A stretch of 64,000 nt of DNA from an uncultured Pseudomonadales bacterium (GCA_951813295.1 CATOTI010000002.1:1240001-1304000); one strand, 5' to 3'; shown: positions 1 to 9,238, counted from the first letter of the stretch. The notes: generated from the sequence alone by a model not told the origin. Numbers and translations are program-made.

Positions 1-252
1 GGCACGCTGCCTAGTGGCGAAGCCTTCGTGGGCGGCGTCGAACTCGCCCGACTCATCGCCACCGATGTACGATTTCCGCGGTGCGTCGTCACGAAAATCG
101 CCACGTTCGCACTCGGCCACGCTCCCCAATGGAACGTCCGCCCGTTCACCGATCGTTGGCTCGCTGGCGGCGCCGGGCTGCGCGACCTCGTCATTTCACT
201 CATCATGAGTGAACCTTTTCGCACCCATCGCGTTCGGTCCGCACTCGACTGA
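1..252 (+). CDS. C-terminal fragment of a DUF1592/DUF1588/DUF1585-type protein (partial)
   Basis: The frame is open from the first base and ends at 252, so only the last 83 residues are present. The tail reads like the DUF1585 end of the large secreted cytochrome-domain proteins found in planctomycetes and marine proteobacteria: a stretch beginning GGVELARLIATD, then the region around FALGH, and a closing SEPFRTHR. The gene directly downstream encodes DUF1552, which is the usual genomic partner of this family, and the context is the stronger part of the argument. The biochemical role of the pair is not established. Most of the protein lies outside the window, so domain order and haem motifs cannot be checked. 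Confidence 0.6.
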   Translation, partial: GTLPSGEAFVGGVELARLIATDVRFPRCVVTKIATFALGHAPQWNVRPFTDRWLAGGAGLRDLVISLIMSEPFRTHRVRSALD

Positions 253-283
253 GCGCGCGTTCAAACAGGAGCCGGCCACGACC

Positions 284-1591
284 ATGAGCCAATCACCGCA
301 TCGATTCACACGCCGCACCTTTCTTGGTAGTGCAGGCGCTCTTGTGGCGCTACCCCATCTACCGAGCTACGCCCGCACGCCAGCACCGAGCAATCCCCGG
401 ACAGTCGTTTTCTACGTGCCGAACGGGATTCAGATGAACGGTTGGACACCGGCCAGCAAAGGTCATGACTGGGCCCTGACGCCCATCCTCGAACCGCTTC
501 AGGATCGGGGGGTCGGGATCGACCTGAAGGACGACGTTCTCCTCGTCAGCGGCCTGCGAAACGATCCGGCCAAGCCGGACGGTCCGGGTGACCATGCCGC
601 CGGCACGGGCTCGTTCCTGACGTGTACGCACGTCCACAAGTCCGAGTCGATCATCAAGAACGCGATCTCGATGGACCAGGTCGCCGCCAATACGATCGGG
701 CACGAGACACGGTTCGCTTCGCTGCAACTCGGAATCGAAGGCGGCAGCAACAACGGCGGCTGTGATTCGGGGTACAGCTGCGCCTACTCGCGCAACATCT
801 CCTGGGCCGGCACATCGACGCCACTCAACAAGGTCACGGACCCGCGGGCCGTCTTCGATCTGATGTTCGCGGGCTACGACCCGAGCGCAACCGCGACCGA
901 ACGAGCGCGTCGGCGCGCTCGCAAACAGAGCGTGCTGGACACCGTTCGGCGCGACGCTTCAAATCTCGCCAATCGCCTGGACGACGCTGATCGCCGCAAG
1001 CTCGACGAATACCTCACGGGGCTGCGCGGGATGGAAGTCGCGATCGAAACTCAGTGCACGATCGTGGACCGACCCGACAACACGATCGACTATCAGACAC
1101 ACGTGAAGTCTATGCTCGACCTCATCGTGCTCGGCCTCAAATGTGATCTCACCCGCGTCGTCACGTTCATGCTGAACAACGCCGGCTCGAACCGGAACTA
1201 CGCGTTTCTCGGCGTCGAAGGCGCGCACCACGAGATCTCCCACCATCAGGACGACGCGAAGAAGCTCGCGGATCTGCGCACGATCGCGACGTGGGAGATG
1301 AGCCAGTTCGCCTACCTCTTGAACGAGATGAAGCAAGTCGAGGAAGGAGACCGCAACCTGCTCGACCATTCGATGGTGTTTTTCTCGAGCGAAATCGAAG
1401 ACGGCAACTCTCATCGCCACGAGAACCTACCCGTGCTCGTCGCCGGACGTGGCGCCGGCGCCGTCACACCCGGACGTCACATTCGCCACCAGGACGTGCC
1501 GATCGCGAACCTCTTCACCAGCATGTTGAACGCCATGAACGTACCGATCGCACGATTCGCCGACGCAACCGGGGCTTTACCGCTCGCTTGA
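284..1591 (+). CDS. DUF1552 family exported protein
   Basis: A 435-residue protein whose N-terminus carries a twin-arginine signal (TRRTFLGSAG near residues 9-18), so it is probably folded before export by Tat. The body matches the DUF1552 pattern: a VVFYVPNGIQMNGW segment after the signal, a DHAAGTGSFLT stretch and a late FFSSEIEDGNSH region. I chose the ATG at 284, preceded by AGGAG at 267-271, because an in-frame start at 209 would put 25 residues before the signal and overlap the previous gene. DUF1552 proteins sit beside DUF1592-type cytochrome proteins, as here. A role with that partner at the cell surface or periplasm is inference; the function is unknown. Confidence 0.75.
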   Translation: MSQSPHRFTRRTFLGSAGALVALPHLPSYARTPAPSNPRTVVFYVPNGIQMNGWTPASKGHDWALTPILEPLQDRGVGIDLKDDVLLVSGLRNDPAKPDGPGDHAAGTGSFLTCTHVHKSESIIKNAISMDQVAANTIGHETRFASLQLGIEGGSNNGGCDSGYSCAYSRNISWAGTSTPLNKVTDPRAVFDLMFAGYDPSATATERARRRARKQSVLDTVRRDASNLANRLDDADRRKLDEYLTGLRGMEVAIETQCTIVDRPDNTIDYQTHVKSMLDLIVLGLKCDLTRVVTFMLNNAGSNRNYAFLGVEGAHHEISHHQDDAKKLADLRTIATWEMSQFAYLLNEMKQVEEGDRNLLDHSMVFFSSEIEDGNSHRHENLPVLVAGRGAGAVTPGRHIRHQDVPIANLFTSMLNAMNVPIARFADATGALPLA

Positions 1592-2358
1592 GCGCATCGA
1601 ATCCTGACAACCCGTTCGGGAACCCGTTCGGGAACCCGTTCGGGGACCCGTTCGGCGAAGCGCTGGCCGATTTTCACTTTGATCGGGCAGGCGAGACGCT
1701 CATCGTCGAGGTGGATAGCGGCGCGGCGAGTCCTGCGATGCAGCCGTCGTGGTTCTTCCAGACCGAAACCGACTGGCATCCCTGGGAGTACCACGCGCTC
1801 GAAGACGCACAAGGTCCAGTGCTCGACCTCGGTTGTGGCGCGGGTCGAGCCAGCCTCTTTCTCGAACGCCGCGGCGTTGAGGTCACGGCGATCGATCACT
1901 CGCCGGGTGCGGTCACGGTCTGTCGCGACCGGGGCATCCAGGACGTGCGGCTCGCCGATCTACTCGACCCACCGACCGATAAACACTGGCAAACGGTGTT
2001 GTTGCTCTGTGGCAACCTCGGCCTCGGCGGTGATTGGGACGAATCGCGCCGGTTTCTGGTACGCCTCGCCGATGTGACCGCCGAAAACGCTGTATTGATC
2101 GGCGATACCGTCGATCCGACGGTCGATCAGACGCCCGATTCGGACTATGTGCGTTACCAGGAAGGGCAGATCGCCCGCGGCCATTACCGCGGCCTCGTCA
2201 GTCTGCGATTACGCTACGGCGCGACGATTGGCGAATTCTGGGAACAGTCGAACTTTCTAGTCGACGACATTCCGGCACTGATCGCCGATACACCCTGGCG
2301 GTTGCTCGACCATCACGTCGACGGCGTCGACCATTACGTCAAGCTCGGCAAGGGCTGA
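1588..2358 (+). CDS. Class I SAM-dependent methyltransferase
   Basis: A 256-residue protein. The SAM-binding glycine loop VLDLGCGAGRASLFLE is clear around residues 73-88, followed by an acidic strand end (VTAIDHS). The TTG at 1588 overlaps the TGA of the upstream gene as TTGA, a coupling arrangement used repeatedly in this genome, and it is the only plausible start that does not run deep into the previous gene. Residues 8-23 are four tandem NPFG-like tetrapeptides, which is unusual for a methyltransferase and arises from a 12-bp DNA repeat. The methyl acceptor cannot be told; the fold is of the UbiE/Tam-like small-molecule type. Confidence 0.8.
   Translation: MSASNPDNPFGNPFGNPFGDPFGEALADFHFDRAGETLIVEVDSGAASPAMQPSWFFQTETDWHPWEYHALEDAQGPVLDLGCGAGRASLFLERRGVEVTAIDHSPGAVTVCRDRGIQDVRLADLLDPPTDKHWQTVLLLCGNLGLGGDWDESRRFLVRLADVTAENAVLIGDTVDPTVDQTPDSDYVRYQEGQIARGHYRGLVSLRLRYGATIGEFWEQSNFLVDDIPALIADTPWRLLDHHVDGVDHYVKLGKG
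1609..1656 (+). repeat. Four tandem 12-bp units inside the methyltransferase gene
   Basis: Three identical copies of aacccgttcggg are followed by a fourth with two changes (gacccgttcggc). They encode NPFG NPFG NPFG DPFG. The unit is a multiple of three, so copy-number change would keep the frame. Confidence 0.9.
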
Positions 2359-2370
2359 AGCACGCAGCGA

Positions 2371-3243
2371 CTACCGTTCCGGCGCTTTGGATCGACCCGC
2401 CGCTATGTCCTCGGCGTCGCCCCGATCGCCGTAAGCCGGCGCATATTCACCGTATTGGTACGCCCCAATCCGCTCGATCCGTGCCTTTTCGTCCGCGGCG
2501 AGGGGACCGGCTTCGAGCGCCGAAATGGCCTCCTCCATCTGTGCAGCACTGCCGGGGCCGGCACAGACGAGGTCGACGGCCGAATGCGAGAGCGAATACC
2601 GATAACAATCTCGCGCCGATACCGGCGCCTCGCCAGGCGGCATCTTGTCGGGATCGAGCAGATGGCCCCAGCGTGTCGCCGTGTAGGTCTTGAGTGCCGG
2701 GCGTGTCGACGGAATGTGCGGAAAGACGTCTCTTTCGGCGCCTCGATGAACAGCGTTGTAGCGAAACATGAGGAGGTCATACGGGCTTTCGCCGCGCGCG
2801 TACTCTTCCATCAGTCGTGGGATCAACAGGCGGTTGTGACTCGAGAGCGACAGGAAACCGACCATTCCCTTCTCGCGCATGCGCTCGAATGTTTCGAGAT
2901 ACCCGTCGTGCGGCTTCTCCATCCGATTGCCCAGCAGCAGGAAATCGTAATGGTCGATGCCCGAAACCTTGATCTGCTCCGCGACCTCGTCCTCGATGGT
3001 CGCCGGGTCGTCCGAGTACGACTGGATCGTCAAGATCATGTCGTCGCGACGCGTTTTAGCGATGTTGCGCATCGCCTTCGCGAAATCAGGCTGCCGGACC
3101 GTACCCCAGTAGAGATAGTTCACCCCCCATTCGAAAGCCGCCTCGATCGCCTCGGCTGGCGCATTAAACGTCGAGCCGATCCCGAGCCGATGGGTTTCGA
3201 ATCCCGTCCGGCCGATACTGCGCTTCTCCATCAATTCGTTCAT
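2371..3243 (-). CDS. Aldo/keto reductase-fold protein with degenerate active site
   Basis: A 290-residue protein. It shows the TIM-barrel pattern of aldo/keto reductases: an early RSIGRTGFETHRLGIGS segment, the IDHYDFLLLGN strand and a late cofactor-loop region (YSLSHSAVDLVCAGPGSAAQ). Three of the four tetrad positions look lost: the usual GxNxxDTA is GVNYLYWG, the lysine strand reads ILTIQSY, and the histidine of DLxxxH is a glycine in DFLLLGN. Only a tyrosine remains plausible. It starts at an ATG overlapping the stop of the TauD gene (ATGA), so the two form an operon. It may be a reductase of an atypical subfamily or a non-catalytic relative. Confidence 0.65.
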   Translation of the reverse strand: MNELMEKRSIGRTGFETHRLGIGSTFNAPAEAIEAAFEWGVNYLYWGTVRQPDFAKAMRNIAKTRRDDMILTIQSYSDDPATIEDEVAEQIKVSGIDHYDFLLLGNRMEKPHDGYLETFERMREKGMVGFLSLSSHNRLLIPRLMEEYARGESPYDLLMFRYNAVHRGAERDVFPHIPSTRPALKTYTATRWGHLLDPDKMPPGEAPVSARDCYRYSLSHSAVDLVCAGPGSAAQMEEAISALEAGPLAADEKARIERIGAYQYGEYAPAYGDRGDAEDIAAGRSKAPER

Positions 3244-4370
3244 GACGAAGCTCCGTCGTGAGGCCGGTAGTAAGGTGCGCGCCGCGTCTGCTCGGCATCG
3301 AGAATGGTCAGGCGTTCCATCAAACGGCGATGCGGCCAGAAATCGCCACTCGCGCTGTGCAGCACCACGCGGTTGTCCCACATGGCGAGTGAACCGGGTT
3401 CCCAACGCACACGACAGGTGTACTCGGGCCGTCCTTCCTTGAGCTTCATCTCGTGGAGAAGCGCGCGCTCTTCCTCCGGATCGATGCCGTGCTCCGGCGC
3501 AAAGCGTTTGACGAATCCCTGCTGAACGTAGAGCGAAGTGCGGCCGGTTTCGGGATGCGTGCGCGCGACCGGATGGATCGCGACAGGCGTAATCCCATTC
3601 ATCTGATGACCCACGGTGCCGGCGTGAACCGCCTTCAAGAACCGTACCTTCTCCTTGGTTTCCCTGGAGAGCGACTCCCACATGCCGATGCAGTCGCAAA
3701 AGCACGTATCACCCCCGACAGGTGGTGCTTCGCGACACATCAGAATCGACGCCATGGGCGGTTTCGGCTGCCAGGTTGCGTCGGCGTGCCAACCCGACGC
3801 GGCGTTCGGCACCGTTTCATCCGAGGGCAGGACCAACATGTCGGGAATGTCCGGAACCTTGATCTGTTGATTGAGATCAAAGGGCGAATTCGGCATGTGC
3901 TCACGCTCACCGAACGGCGCACCGACTTCCCCGAAACGCTCCGCGAACTCCACCATCTGCTCACGCGTGAGGTGCATCTGCCCTCGAAAGACGACGACTC
4001 GTCGATCGAGCCAGAGTTCGCGCAGAAAACGCACTACCTCGGGATCCTCGAGGTCTGTCGCGAGATCGATGCCGTGAATCACCGTCCCGATGCTCGGCAA
4101 AAGGGGTTCCAGCTTGAGATCGATGCCCGAGACGGTCACCGGACGGTAGTAGACGGTCCCAAAGGAACCCGCAACGAGCGCTTCGTCCTCCGCCTTGATC
4201 CGCGCGACGATTTCGTCGCGGTCGTCGGTATCGCTCACACGCGACCGGGCGACGGCGCCGAGGGGACTCGAGCGAGGAGGTGCCTTACCCGCCAGCGCGC
4301 GCCGCATTCGTTCGCGATAGAGAGCGTTGTCGACCAACTGGGGATCCTGCGGTGCGTCGACTTCAGCCAT
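3240..4370 (-). CDS. TauD/TfdA-family Fe(II)/2-oxoglutarate dioxygenase
   Basis: A 376-residue protein. The metal facial triad is visible as HAD in SGWHADATW and a distal histidine in NRVVLHSASGD; the arginine of HRRLMERLTI fits the 2-oxoglutarate site. The family uses 2-oxoglutarate and O2 to hydroxylate and often cleave small substrates such as taurine. I chose the ATG at 4370, which has GGAGGAAGACG just before it, instead of an upstream start at 4418. The N-terminal 70 residues before the core are longer than in TauD. It leads a two-gene operon with the aldo/keto reductase-like gene. The substrate is not deducible. Confidence 0.82.
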   Translation of the reverse strand: MAEVDAPQDPQLVDNALYRERMRRALAGKAPPRSSPLGAVARSRVSDTDDRDEIVARIKAEDEALVAGSFGTVYYRPVTVSGIDLKLEPLLPSIGTVIHGIDLATDLEDPEVVRFLRELWLDRRVVVFRGQMHLTREQMVEFAERFGEVGAPFGEREHMPNSPFDLNQQIKVPDIPDMLVLPSDETVPNAASGWHADATWQPKPPMASILMCREAPPVGGDTCFCDCIGMWESLSRETKEKVRFLKAVHAGTVGHQMNGITPVAIHPVARTHPETGRTSLYVQQGFVKRFAPEHGIDPEEERALLHEMKLKEGRPEYTCRVRWEPGSLAMWDNRVVLHSASGDFWPHRRLMERLTILDAEQTRRAPYYRPHDGASS

Positions 4371-4495
4371 CGTCTTCCTCCTTCGCTCCAACCAACCGAC
4401 CGTGCCTCGTCCGAACACACAAGTCGAGATCGGTCTAAGGTAGCGGATATTGAACGGCGGCGGCGGTTCGCCAGGCGGCTAGCGGGAGCCCAGCG

Positions 4496-5227
4496 ATGAT
4501 TGAACGACGTGTCGAGATCCAGACAGCTGACGGCGAGATGACAACTTTCGAGTTTCATCCCGAGGAGGGCGGGCCGTATCCGGTCGTGCTTTACCTGATG
4601 GACGCGCCGAGTATCCGACCTGCGCTCATGGACATGGCATCGCGGCTCGCGAGCGCCGGTTACTACGTCTTGATGCCGTTCCTCTACTACCGCGAGAGCC
4701 CCTATCGGGAGTTCGGCACGAGCGACGCGGACATGCACGAGCGCCGTGAGTTCATGAAGTCCGTCACCGGCGCCAGCATCCTGCCGGACGCGCAAGCCTT
4801 GCTGAGTTTCGCTGCGGAGAACCCGATGGCCGACACGGCCGGTCCCATCGGCGCAGTCGGCTTCTGCATGAGCGGACCGTTGGTGATGTCCCTCGCGCAG
4901 AACATGCCCGAGAAAGTTGCCGCCATCGCATCGATTCATGGCGCATGGCTCGTCTCCGACGGCGAGGACTCGAGCCACCGAAATCTCGACCAGATCCGCG
5001 CCGAGGTCTATTTCGGCTGGGCGGACGATGACCCCACCGCGACGAAAGAAGAGATGGAGATCATGCGCGGCGCACTCGACGGAGCCGGCGTGAACTACAC
5101 CCTCGATTTCATGGAAGGCGCCCTGCACGGCTTCGCACCACCCGGCGGCGAGCGCTACCACCGCGGCGCGGCCGAAAAGCATTGGGAACGTGTGCACGCC
5201 ATGTTTCAACGGAACCTCGCGGGCTGA
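4496..5227 (+). CDS. Dienelactone hydrolase family protein
   Basis: A 243-residue alpha/beta hydrolase. The nucleophile is a cysteine in GAVGFCMSG, as in dienelactone hydrolases and not serine esterases; the acid is in FGWADDD and the histidine in GALHGFAPP, giving a Cys-Asp-His triad. Family members hydrolyse lactones in aromatic ring-cleavage routes, but many have other substrates. It is transcribed away from the TauD gene from a short shared intergenic region, so the two may share regulation. There is no signal peptide, so it is probably cytoplasmic. Confidence 0.85.
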   Translation: MIERRVEIQTADGEMTTFEFHPEEGGPYPVVLYLMDAPSIRPALMDMASRLASAGYYVLMPFLYYRESPYREFGTSDADMHERREFMKSVTGASILPDAQALLSFAAENPMADTAGPIGAVGFCMSGPLVMSLAQNMPEKVAAIASIHGAWLVSDGEDSSHRNLDQIRAEVYFGWADDDPTATKEEMEIMRGALDGAGVNYTLDFMEGALHGFAPPGGERYHRGAAEKHWERVHAMFQRNLAG

Positions 5228-5314
5228 ACCCGACGCGGCCACCGGCGGCACACGTGCGATCAAGGCGGTCTACGAAAGCGGCGGCTAAGTTCGCCCCCAA
5301 CGAGGAGTACGCTG

Positions 5315-5848
5315 ATGGCTGAATTCGTACGCTGGAAACCGGGATTGGCGATCGACGACGTGACGAAAGCCGTCGATCACTACGTCAACTGGTTGGGCTT
5401 CACTCTCGATTTCGAGTGGCGCGCGGCGCCGGGCGAGCCGGCGATCCTGTTCTTGAGTCGCGACGGCTTACTGCTGACGCTTGCCGAAACTGCCACCGTC
5501 GGTCGGCCGATAACGCTGCGCGGGGAGGTCTCGAATCTCGAGCAGCTCGCGGCCGACTGGAACACGCACAAGCCCGGCGGTGTCGAGATCATCCTCGAAG
5601 AGCCCTACGAGATACCGGTCGTCTACATCGTCGACCCCGCCGGGAACACGTTGGTGCTCGAACAACAAGGCGCCGAGGATGCCGATCAGGAACGGGAAGC
5701 GACGATTGCCCGCGCCGTGGCCCATCTGCGCGGCGTCGACGAACTTCCGAGTGCCGCGAGCCTCGCGGACGAATTGGGAATCTCGCGGGGAATCGCAGTC
5801 GACGCGCTCGCCGCATACGCGAAGGAAGTCGGCGAGTCCGGCTTGTAG
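5315..5848 (+). CDS. VOC (glyoxalase-fold) protein with C-terminal extension
   Basis: A 177-residue protein. Residues 1-120 form a vicinal-oxygen-chelate fold of the bleomycin-resistance/glyoxalase type, ending in the strand YIVDPAGNTLVLE. A C-terminal 55-residue extension with a small helical look (SLADELGISRGIAVDALAAY) follows. The protein at 54312-55127 shares both parts, including a near-identical APGEP loop, so they are paralogues. There is no export signal. The reaction is unknown; family members include glyoxalases, dioxygenases and drug-binding proteins. Confidence 0.75.
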   Translation: MAEFVRWKPGLAIDDVTKAVDHYVNWLGFTLDFEWRAAPGEPAILFLSRDGLLLTLAETATVGRPITLRGEVSNLEQLAADWNTHKPGGVEIILEEPYEIPVVYIVDPAGNTLVLEQQGAEDADQEREATIARAVAHLRGVDELPSAASLADELGISRGIAVDALAAYAKEVGESGL

Positions 5849-5850
5849 CT

Positions 5851-6151
5851 CTAGAGGTCGGGTTTCGCTCTGAGGCGGTGCACCTTGAAACCGTCGCGAC
5901 CGTCAACGAGCAACCGATCGAAGGTTTCCATCAGGCCGTTTTCCTTGCGCCAATCGAGGTATCGATCGTAATGACCGATCGATTCCCATTCCTGGATGAC
6001 GACGAACGTCGACGTCTCGTCGTAGTGAACGTCGAGATTGATGCAGCCCGCGAATCCGCGCGTGTCGCCGAGCGACGCCCGAAAACCACCTTCCAATCGC
6101 ATCGACCTGGTCCTCCTTCGTGGGAAAGACCGCCACAATCGTTTCACTCAT
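5851..6151 (-). pseudogene. Antibiotic-biosynthesis-monooxygenase-like gene, frameshifted
   Basis: Two reading frames are needed to cover one protein. The first starts at the ATG at 6151, behind a good AGGAG, and gives MSETIVAVFPTKEDQVD. The other frame supplies the body, including TRGFAGCINLDVHYDE and VIQEWESIGHYDRYLDWR, which is the classical ABM dimeric ferredoxin-like domain (WES..HYxxYLxWR). The switch falls near 6100. The size (about 100 residues) fits the family, which includes small quinone-forming or haem-degrading monooxygenases. Either the gene is broken by a one-base indel or the assembly has an error there. Confidence 0.65.
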
Positions 6152-6171
6152 TCAAACTTCTCCTAACAGCG

Positions 6172-7824
6172 CTACAAGGTGGAATAGATCGCGCGACCAC
6201 CGACGAAGGTTGCGACCACATCGATTTCCAACAGATCCGAGGGTGCCGTCTCCAGCGGATTCGCCGACAGGATCACGAGGTCCGCATCCTTGCCGCGTGT
6301 GATCGAACCCTTGCGGTCTTCCTCGAAGTGCTGCTCGGCAGCATAAATCGTCGTCGCCTTGATCGCTTCGAGCACGCTGATGCGTTGGTCCTCGCCGAGT
6401 ACCTGCCCGCTTCGAGTGATTCGATTCGTCGTCGCCCACAGGAGGCGAATGACGTTCGGCGGCACGATCGGCGCATCGTTGTGGATCGTGAAACGCATCT
6501 GGCGATCGACCGTCGATCGGGTCGGCGAGATGCGCATCCCGCGCTCCACACCCAACACTGAATCGCGGTGCCAATCGCCCCAGAAGAACGTATGCGCCGA
6601 AAAGAACGAGGGAATGATGCCGAGCTTTGCCATCCGATCGAGCTGATCCTCGCGAACGGTCTGTGCATGGATCATCACCGAGCGGTGGTCGTGCTGCGGA
6701 TTCGCGGCGGCCACGGCATCGATCAGCATCTCGGCCGCGGCGTCGCCATTGGCGTGGGCGAGAAATGGAACCCGCTGCTCGAGCAAGTAGGCGACGAGAG
6801 GATCGACGGTTTCCTGCGGGAGCGTCGGATAGCCACGGTAGTCCTTGCCCTGGCCGGATGGCGGCACGTGATAGGGCTTTTCGAGGAATGCCGTTTTCCC
6901 CTGGGGGGAACCGTCGAGGATGATCTTGACGCCGCCGATCTCGACTCGGCCGTTCACGCCGGCGTATTCACCGAAGGTCTGCGACTCGACCAGCGCGCGC
7001 GCATCGTCGACCGAACGCACGACCGGGAACATCGTGAGGTCCATACCGAGCGGTATGTTTTTGAGCGCCTGCACGGCGGCGATGCTGCTGGCACCGTCTT
7101 GTGCGCTGGTGTGGCCGTTCTCGGCGTACTCACGGAACGCCAGCGCAAAGTCCGGCACGATCGCCGAGAGGCGCTGGCGCAACGGATAGGTCGCCGTCTC
7201 CTCCAGCACACCGTTCGGCTCGTCAGAGCCCGGGCGGCGACGGATGTGGCCACCCGCCGGATCCGGGCTCGTCGAACCGATCCCCGCCGCGGCCAGCGCC
7301 GCCGAGTTGGCCGCCATCAGGTGGCCGGAGACATGGATCAGCGCGATGGGGCGTGTCGAGCTCACGGCGTCGAGATCGTCACGGGTCGGATGGCGTTGCT
7401 CCTTGAGGAGCGAATCATCGTAGCCGCGGCCCATCAGCCAGCCTTCACCGTCGGCATCATCAGCTGCGAGCAGCACGCGCTGTAGATCCGCGATCGTCTC
7501 CACCGGTCCAACCGGCGGCGAAGCGACATTCACCATATTGGCCATCGTCGCGAGGAACGGGAAATGACCGTGCGCATCGATGAAGCCGGGCAACAACGCC
7601 CGCGATCCCAATTCGATGACGTCCTCACAGTCGCCGATGTGGCCGGGCAGTTCGGCACGCGACCCCAGCCAGGCAATCTTCCCGTCGCGCACGACCAACG
7701 CCGTCGGGGACGTGCCATCGAAAGTGACGATGTGATCGCCTACGAACGCGCAGTTCGCGTAGAGCGATTCAATCGGCGCCAGCGCACCGAGCAGAATCAT
7801 CACGCCCATGAATCTACGGCACAT
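6172..7824 (-). CDS. Amidohydrolase family 3 (YtcJ-like) metal-dependent hydrolase
   Basis: A 550-residue protein. It has the amidohydrolase metal motif in PGFIDAHGHFPFL, a long insert typical of the YtcJ/NfdA branch, a histidine in AHANGDAAAE, and a late RFTIHNDAPIVPP motif carrying the catalytic-type aspartate. The N-terminus (MGVMILLGALAPIESLYA) is hydrophobic, so it may be exported or anchored. It overlaps the end of the upstream AGCS transporter gene by 11 bases, implying that the transporter brings in the substrate or takes up a released amino acid; that link is inferred. Family members hydrolyse N-substituted formamides and related C-N bonds. Confidence 0.8.
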   Translation of the reverse strand: MCRRFMGVMILLGALAPIESLYANCAFVGDHIVTFDGTSPTALVVRDGKIAWLGSRAELPGHIGDCEDVIELGSRALLPGFIDAHGHFPFLATMANMVNVASPPVGPVETIADLQRVLLAADDADGEGWLMGRGYDDSLLKEQRHPTRDDLDAVSSTRPIALIHVSGHLMAANSAALAAAGIGSTSPDPAGGHIRRRPGSDEPNGVLEETATYPLRQRLSAIVPDFALAFREYAENGHTSAQDGASSIAAVQALKNIPLGMDLTMFPVVRSVDDARALVESQTFGEYAGVNGRVEIGGVKIILDGSPQGKTAFLEKPYHVPPSGQGKDYRGYPTLPQETVDPLVAYLLEQRVPFLAHANGDAAAEMLIDAVAAANPQHDHRSVMIHAQTVREDQLDRMAKLGIIPSFFSAHTFFWGDWHRDSVLGVERGMRISPTRSTVDRQMRFTIHNDAPIVPPNVIRLLWATTNRITRSGQVLGEDQRISVLEAIKATTIYAAEQHFEEDRKGSITRGKDADLVILSANPLETAPSDLLEIDVVATFVGGRAIYSTL

Positions 7825-9238
7825 AGTTCTCGAGCTCCCGTTTGACGATCGGTGCCATTAAGTACAGCCCCAGCAGATTCGGGATCGCAACGACGAACAC
7901 CAGGGCGTCGGAAAGATCGATCACAGCCGCCAGGTTCACGCTCGCGCCGACGAAGACAAAGAAACAGAAGAACACCTTGAAACCGATGTCCTGCCATCGA
8001 CCATCGCCTGCCAGATAGGTAAACGCCTTCAAGCCGTAGTACGCCCAGGCAATCATCGTCGAGAACGCGAAGAGGGACGCCGCGATCGCGAGCGGAATCG
8101 ACGACCAGCCGATGGTCGACGTGAACGCGCGCGTCGTGAGTTCGATTCCGCTCACGCCACCGGCCGACAGGCTCGGTTCATAGATCGTCGTGATGATGAC
8201 GAGGGCCGTCAGCGTGCAGATCACGACGGTGTCGATGAACGGTTCGAGCAACGCAACGTAACCCTCGCTCACCGGCTGATCGGTCTGCGCTGTCGAGTGG
8301 GCGATCGCCGCGCTTCCGAGGCCCGCTTCATTGGAAAACACGGCGCGCCGAAACCCGAGGATGACGACGCCCAACATACCGCCAGCAATCCCTTCCGGCG
8401 CGAATGCACCGACGAATATCGCACTGATCGCGCCGGGCACTTTGTCGAAGTTGATCGCGATGATGACGATCGCCGAGATCACGTACAGCACCGCCATGGA
8501 CGGCACGAGCCGGACGGTCGTGTTGGCGATCGATTTGATCCCGCCGATGATCACGACACCCACCAACACTGCCATGACGAGCCCGATCACCCAGACGTTC
8601 TCGATGAGGAAGGCGTTTCCGGAGACTTGGGTGATGATCGCCGCCGCCTGGTTCGACTGGAACATGTTGCCGATGCCGAGACAGCCGATAACCATGCTGG
8701 CCGCGTAGAAAATGCCGAGGGCTCTACCGAGCCTCGGCCACTGCCGCTCCTCGAGTCCACGTTGCAGGTAGTACATCGGACCGCCCGATACCGATCCATC
8801 GGGATGTTCACGTCGATAGAGCACGCCCAGCGTGCACTCGGCGAACTTAGTCGACATTCCGAGCAAACCCGCGACGATCAACCAGAAAGTCGCACCGGGG
8901 CCACCGACCGAAATCGCGACCGCGACGCCCGCGATATTGCCGATACCGACCGTCCCGGACACGGCCGTCGTGAGTGCCTGGAACTGGGAAATTTCACCCG
9001 GAGCAGACGGTTTCCGGTACCGCCCCGAGACGATCCGGATCGCGTGCATGAAGCCGCGTACGTTGATGAAGCGAAAGTAGATCGTGAAGAAGAGCCCGCC
9101 GAAGACGAGCCAGAGAACGATCAACGGCAGCTCGGCATCGCCGAGGCGAATCGAAAAGAAGATGAAATCCCAAACAAATTCGGTCAGCGGTGCGACCGCC
9201 GAATCGATCAGCGCGTCGATACCCCGAGCTTCTGCCAC
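7814..9238 (-). CDS. AGCS-family sodium:alanine/glycine symporter
   Basis: A 474-residue integral membrane protein with about ten to twelve hydrophobic segments. Family signatures are plain: TTAVSGTVGIGNIAGVAVAI, the SGGPMYYLQRGL segment and FRRAVFSNEAGLGSAAIAHS. It imports alanine or glycine, or related small amino acids, with sodium ions across the inner membrane. The GTG at 9238 is preceded by GGGGAGA; the upstream in-frame extension is arginine and serine rich without membrane character and is not used. It is followed by the overlapping amidohydrolase gene. Confidence 0.9.
   Translation of the reverse strand: MAEARGIDALIDSAVAPLTEFVWDFIFFSIRLGDAELPLIVLWLVFGGLFFTIYFRFINVRGFMHAIRIVSGRYRKPSAPGEISQFQALTTAVSGTVGIGNIAGVAVAISVGGPGATFWLIVAGLLGMSTKFAECTLGVLYRREHPDGSVSGGPMYYLQRGLEERQWPRLGRALGIFYAASMVIGCLGIGNMFQSNQAAAIITQVSGNAFLIENVWVIGLVMAVLVGVVIIGGIKSIANTTVRLVPSMAVLYVISAIVIIAINFDKVPGAISAIFVGAFAPEGIAGGMLGVVILGFRRAVFSNEAGLGSAAIAHSTAQTDQPVSEGYVALLEPFIDTVVICTLTALVIITTIYEPSLSAGGVSGIELTTRAFTSTIGWSSIPLAIAASLFAFSTMIAWAYYGLKAFTYLAGDGRWQDIGFKVFFCFFVFVGASVNLAAVIDLSDALVFVVAIPNLLGLYLMAPIVKRELENYVP

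Noticed and set aside
1291..1587. In-frame extension of the methyltransferase upstream of 1588
   Set aside because: It is fully antiphase to the DUF1552 gene, arginine-rich and without ribosome site; the TTGA overlap gives a better start.
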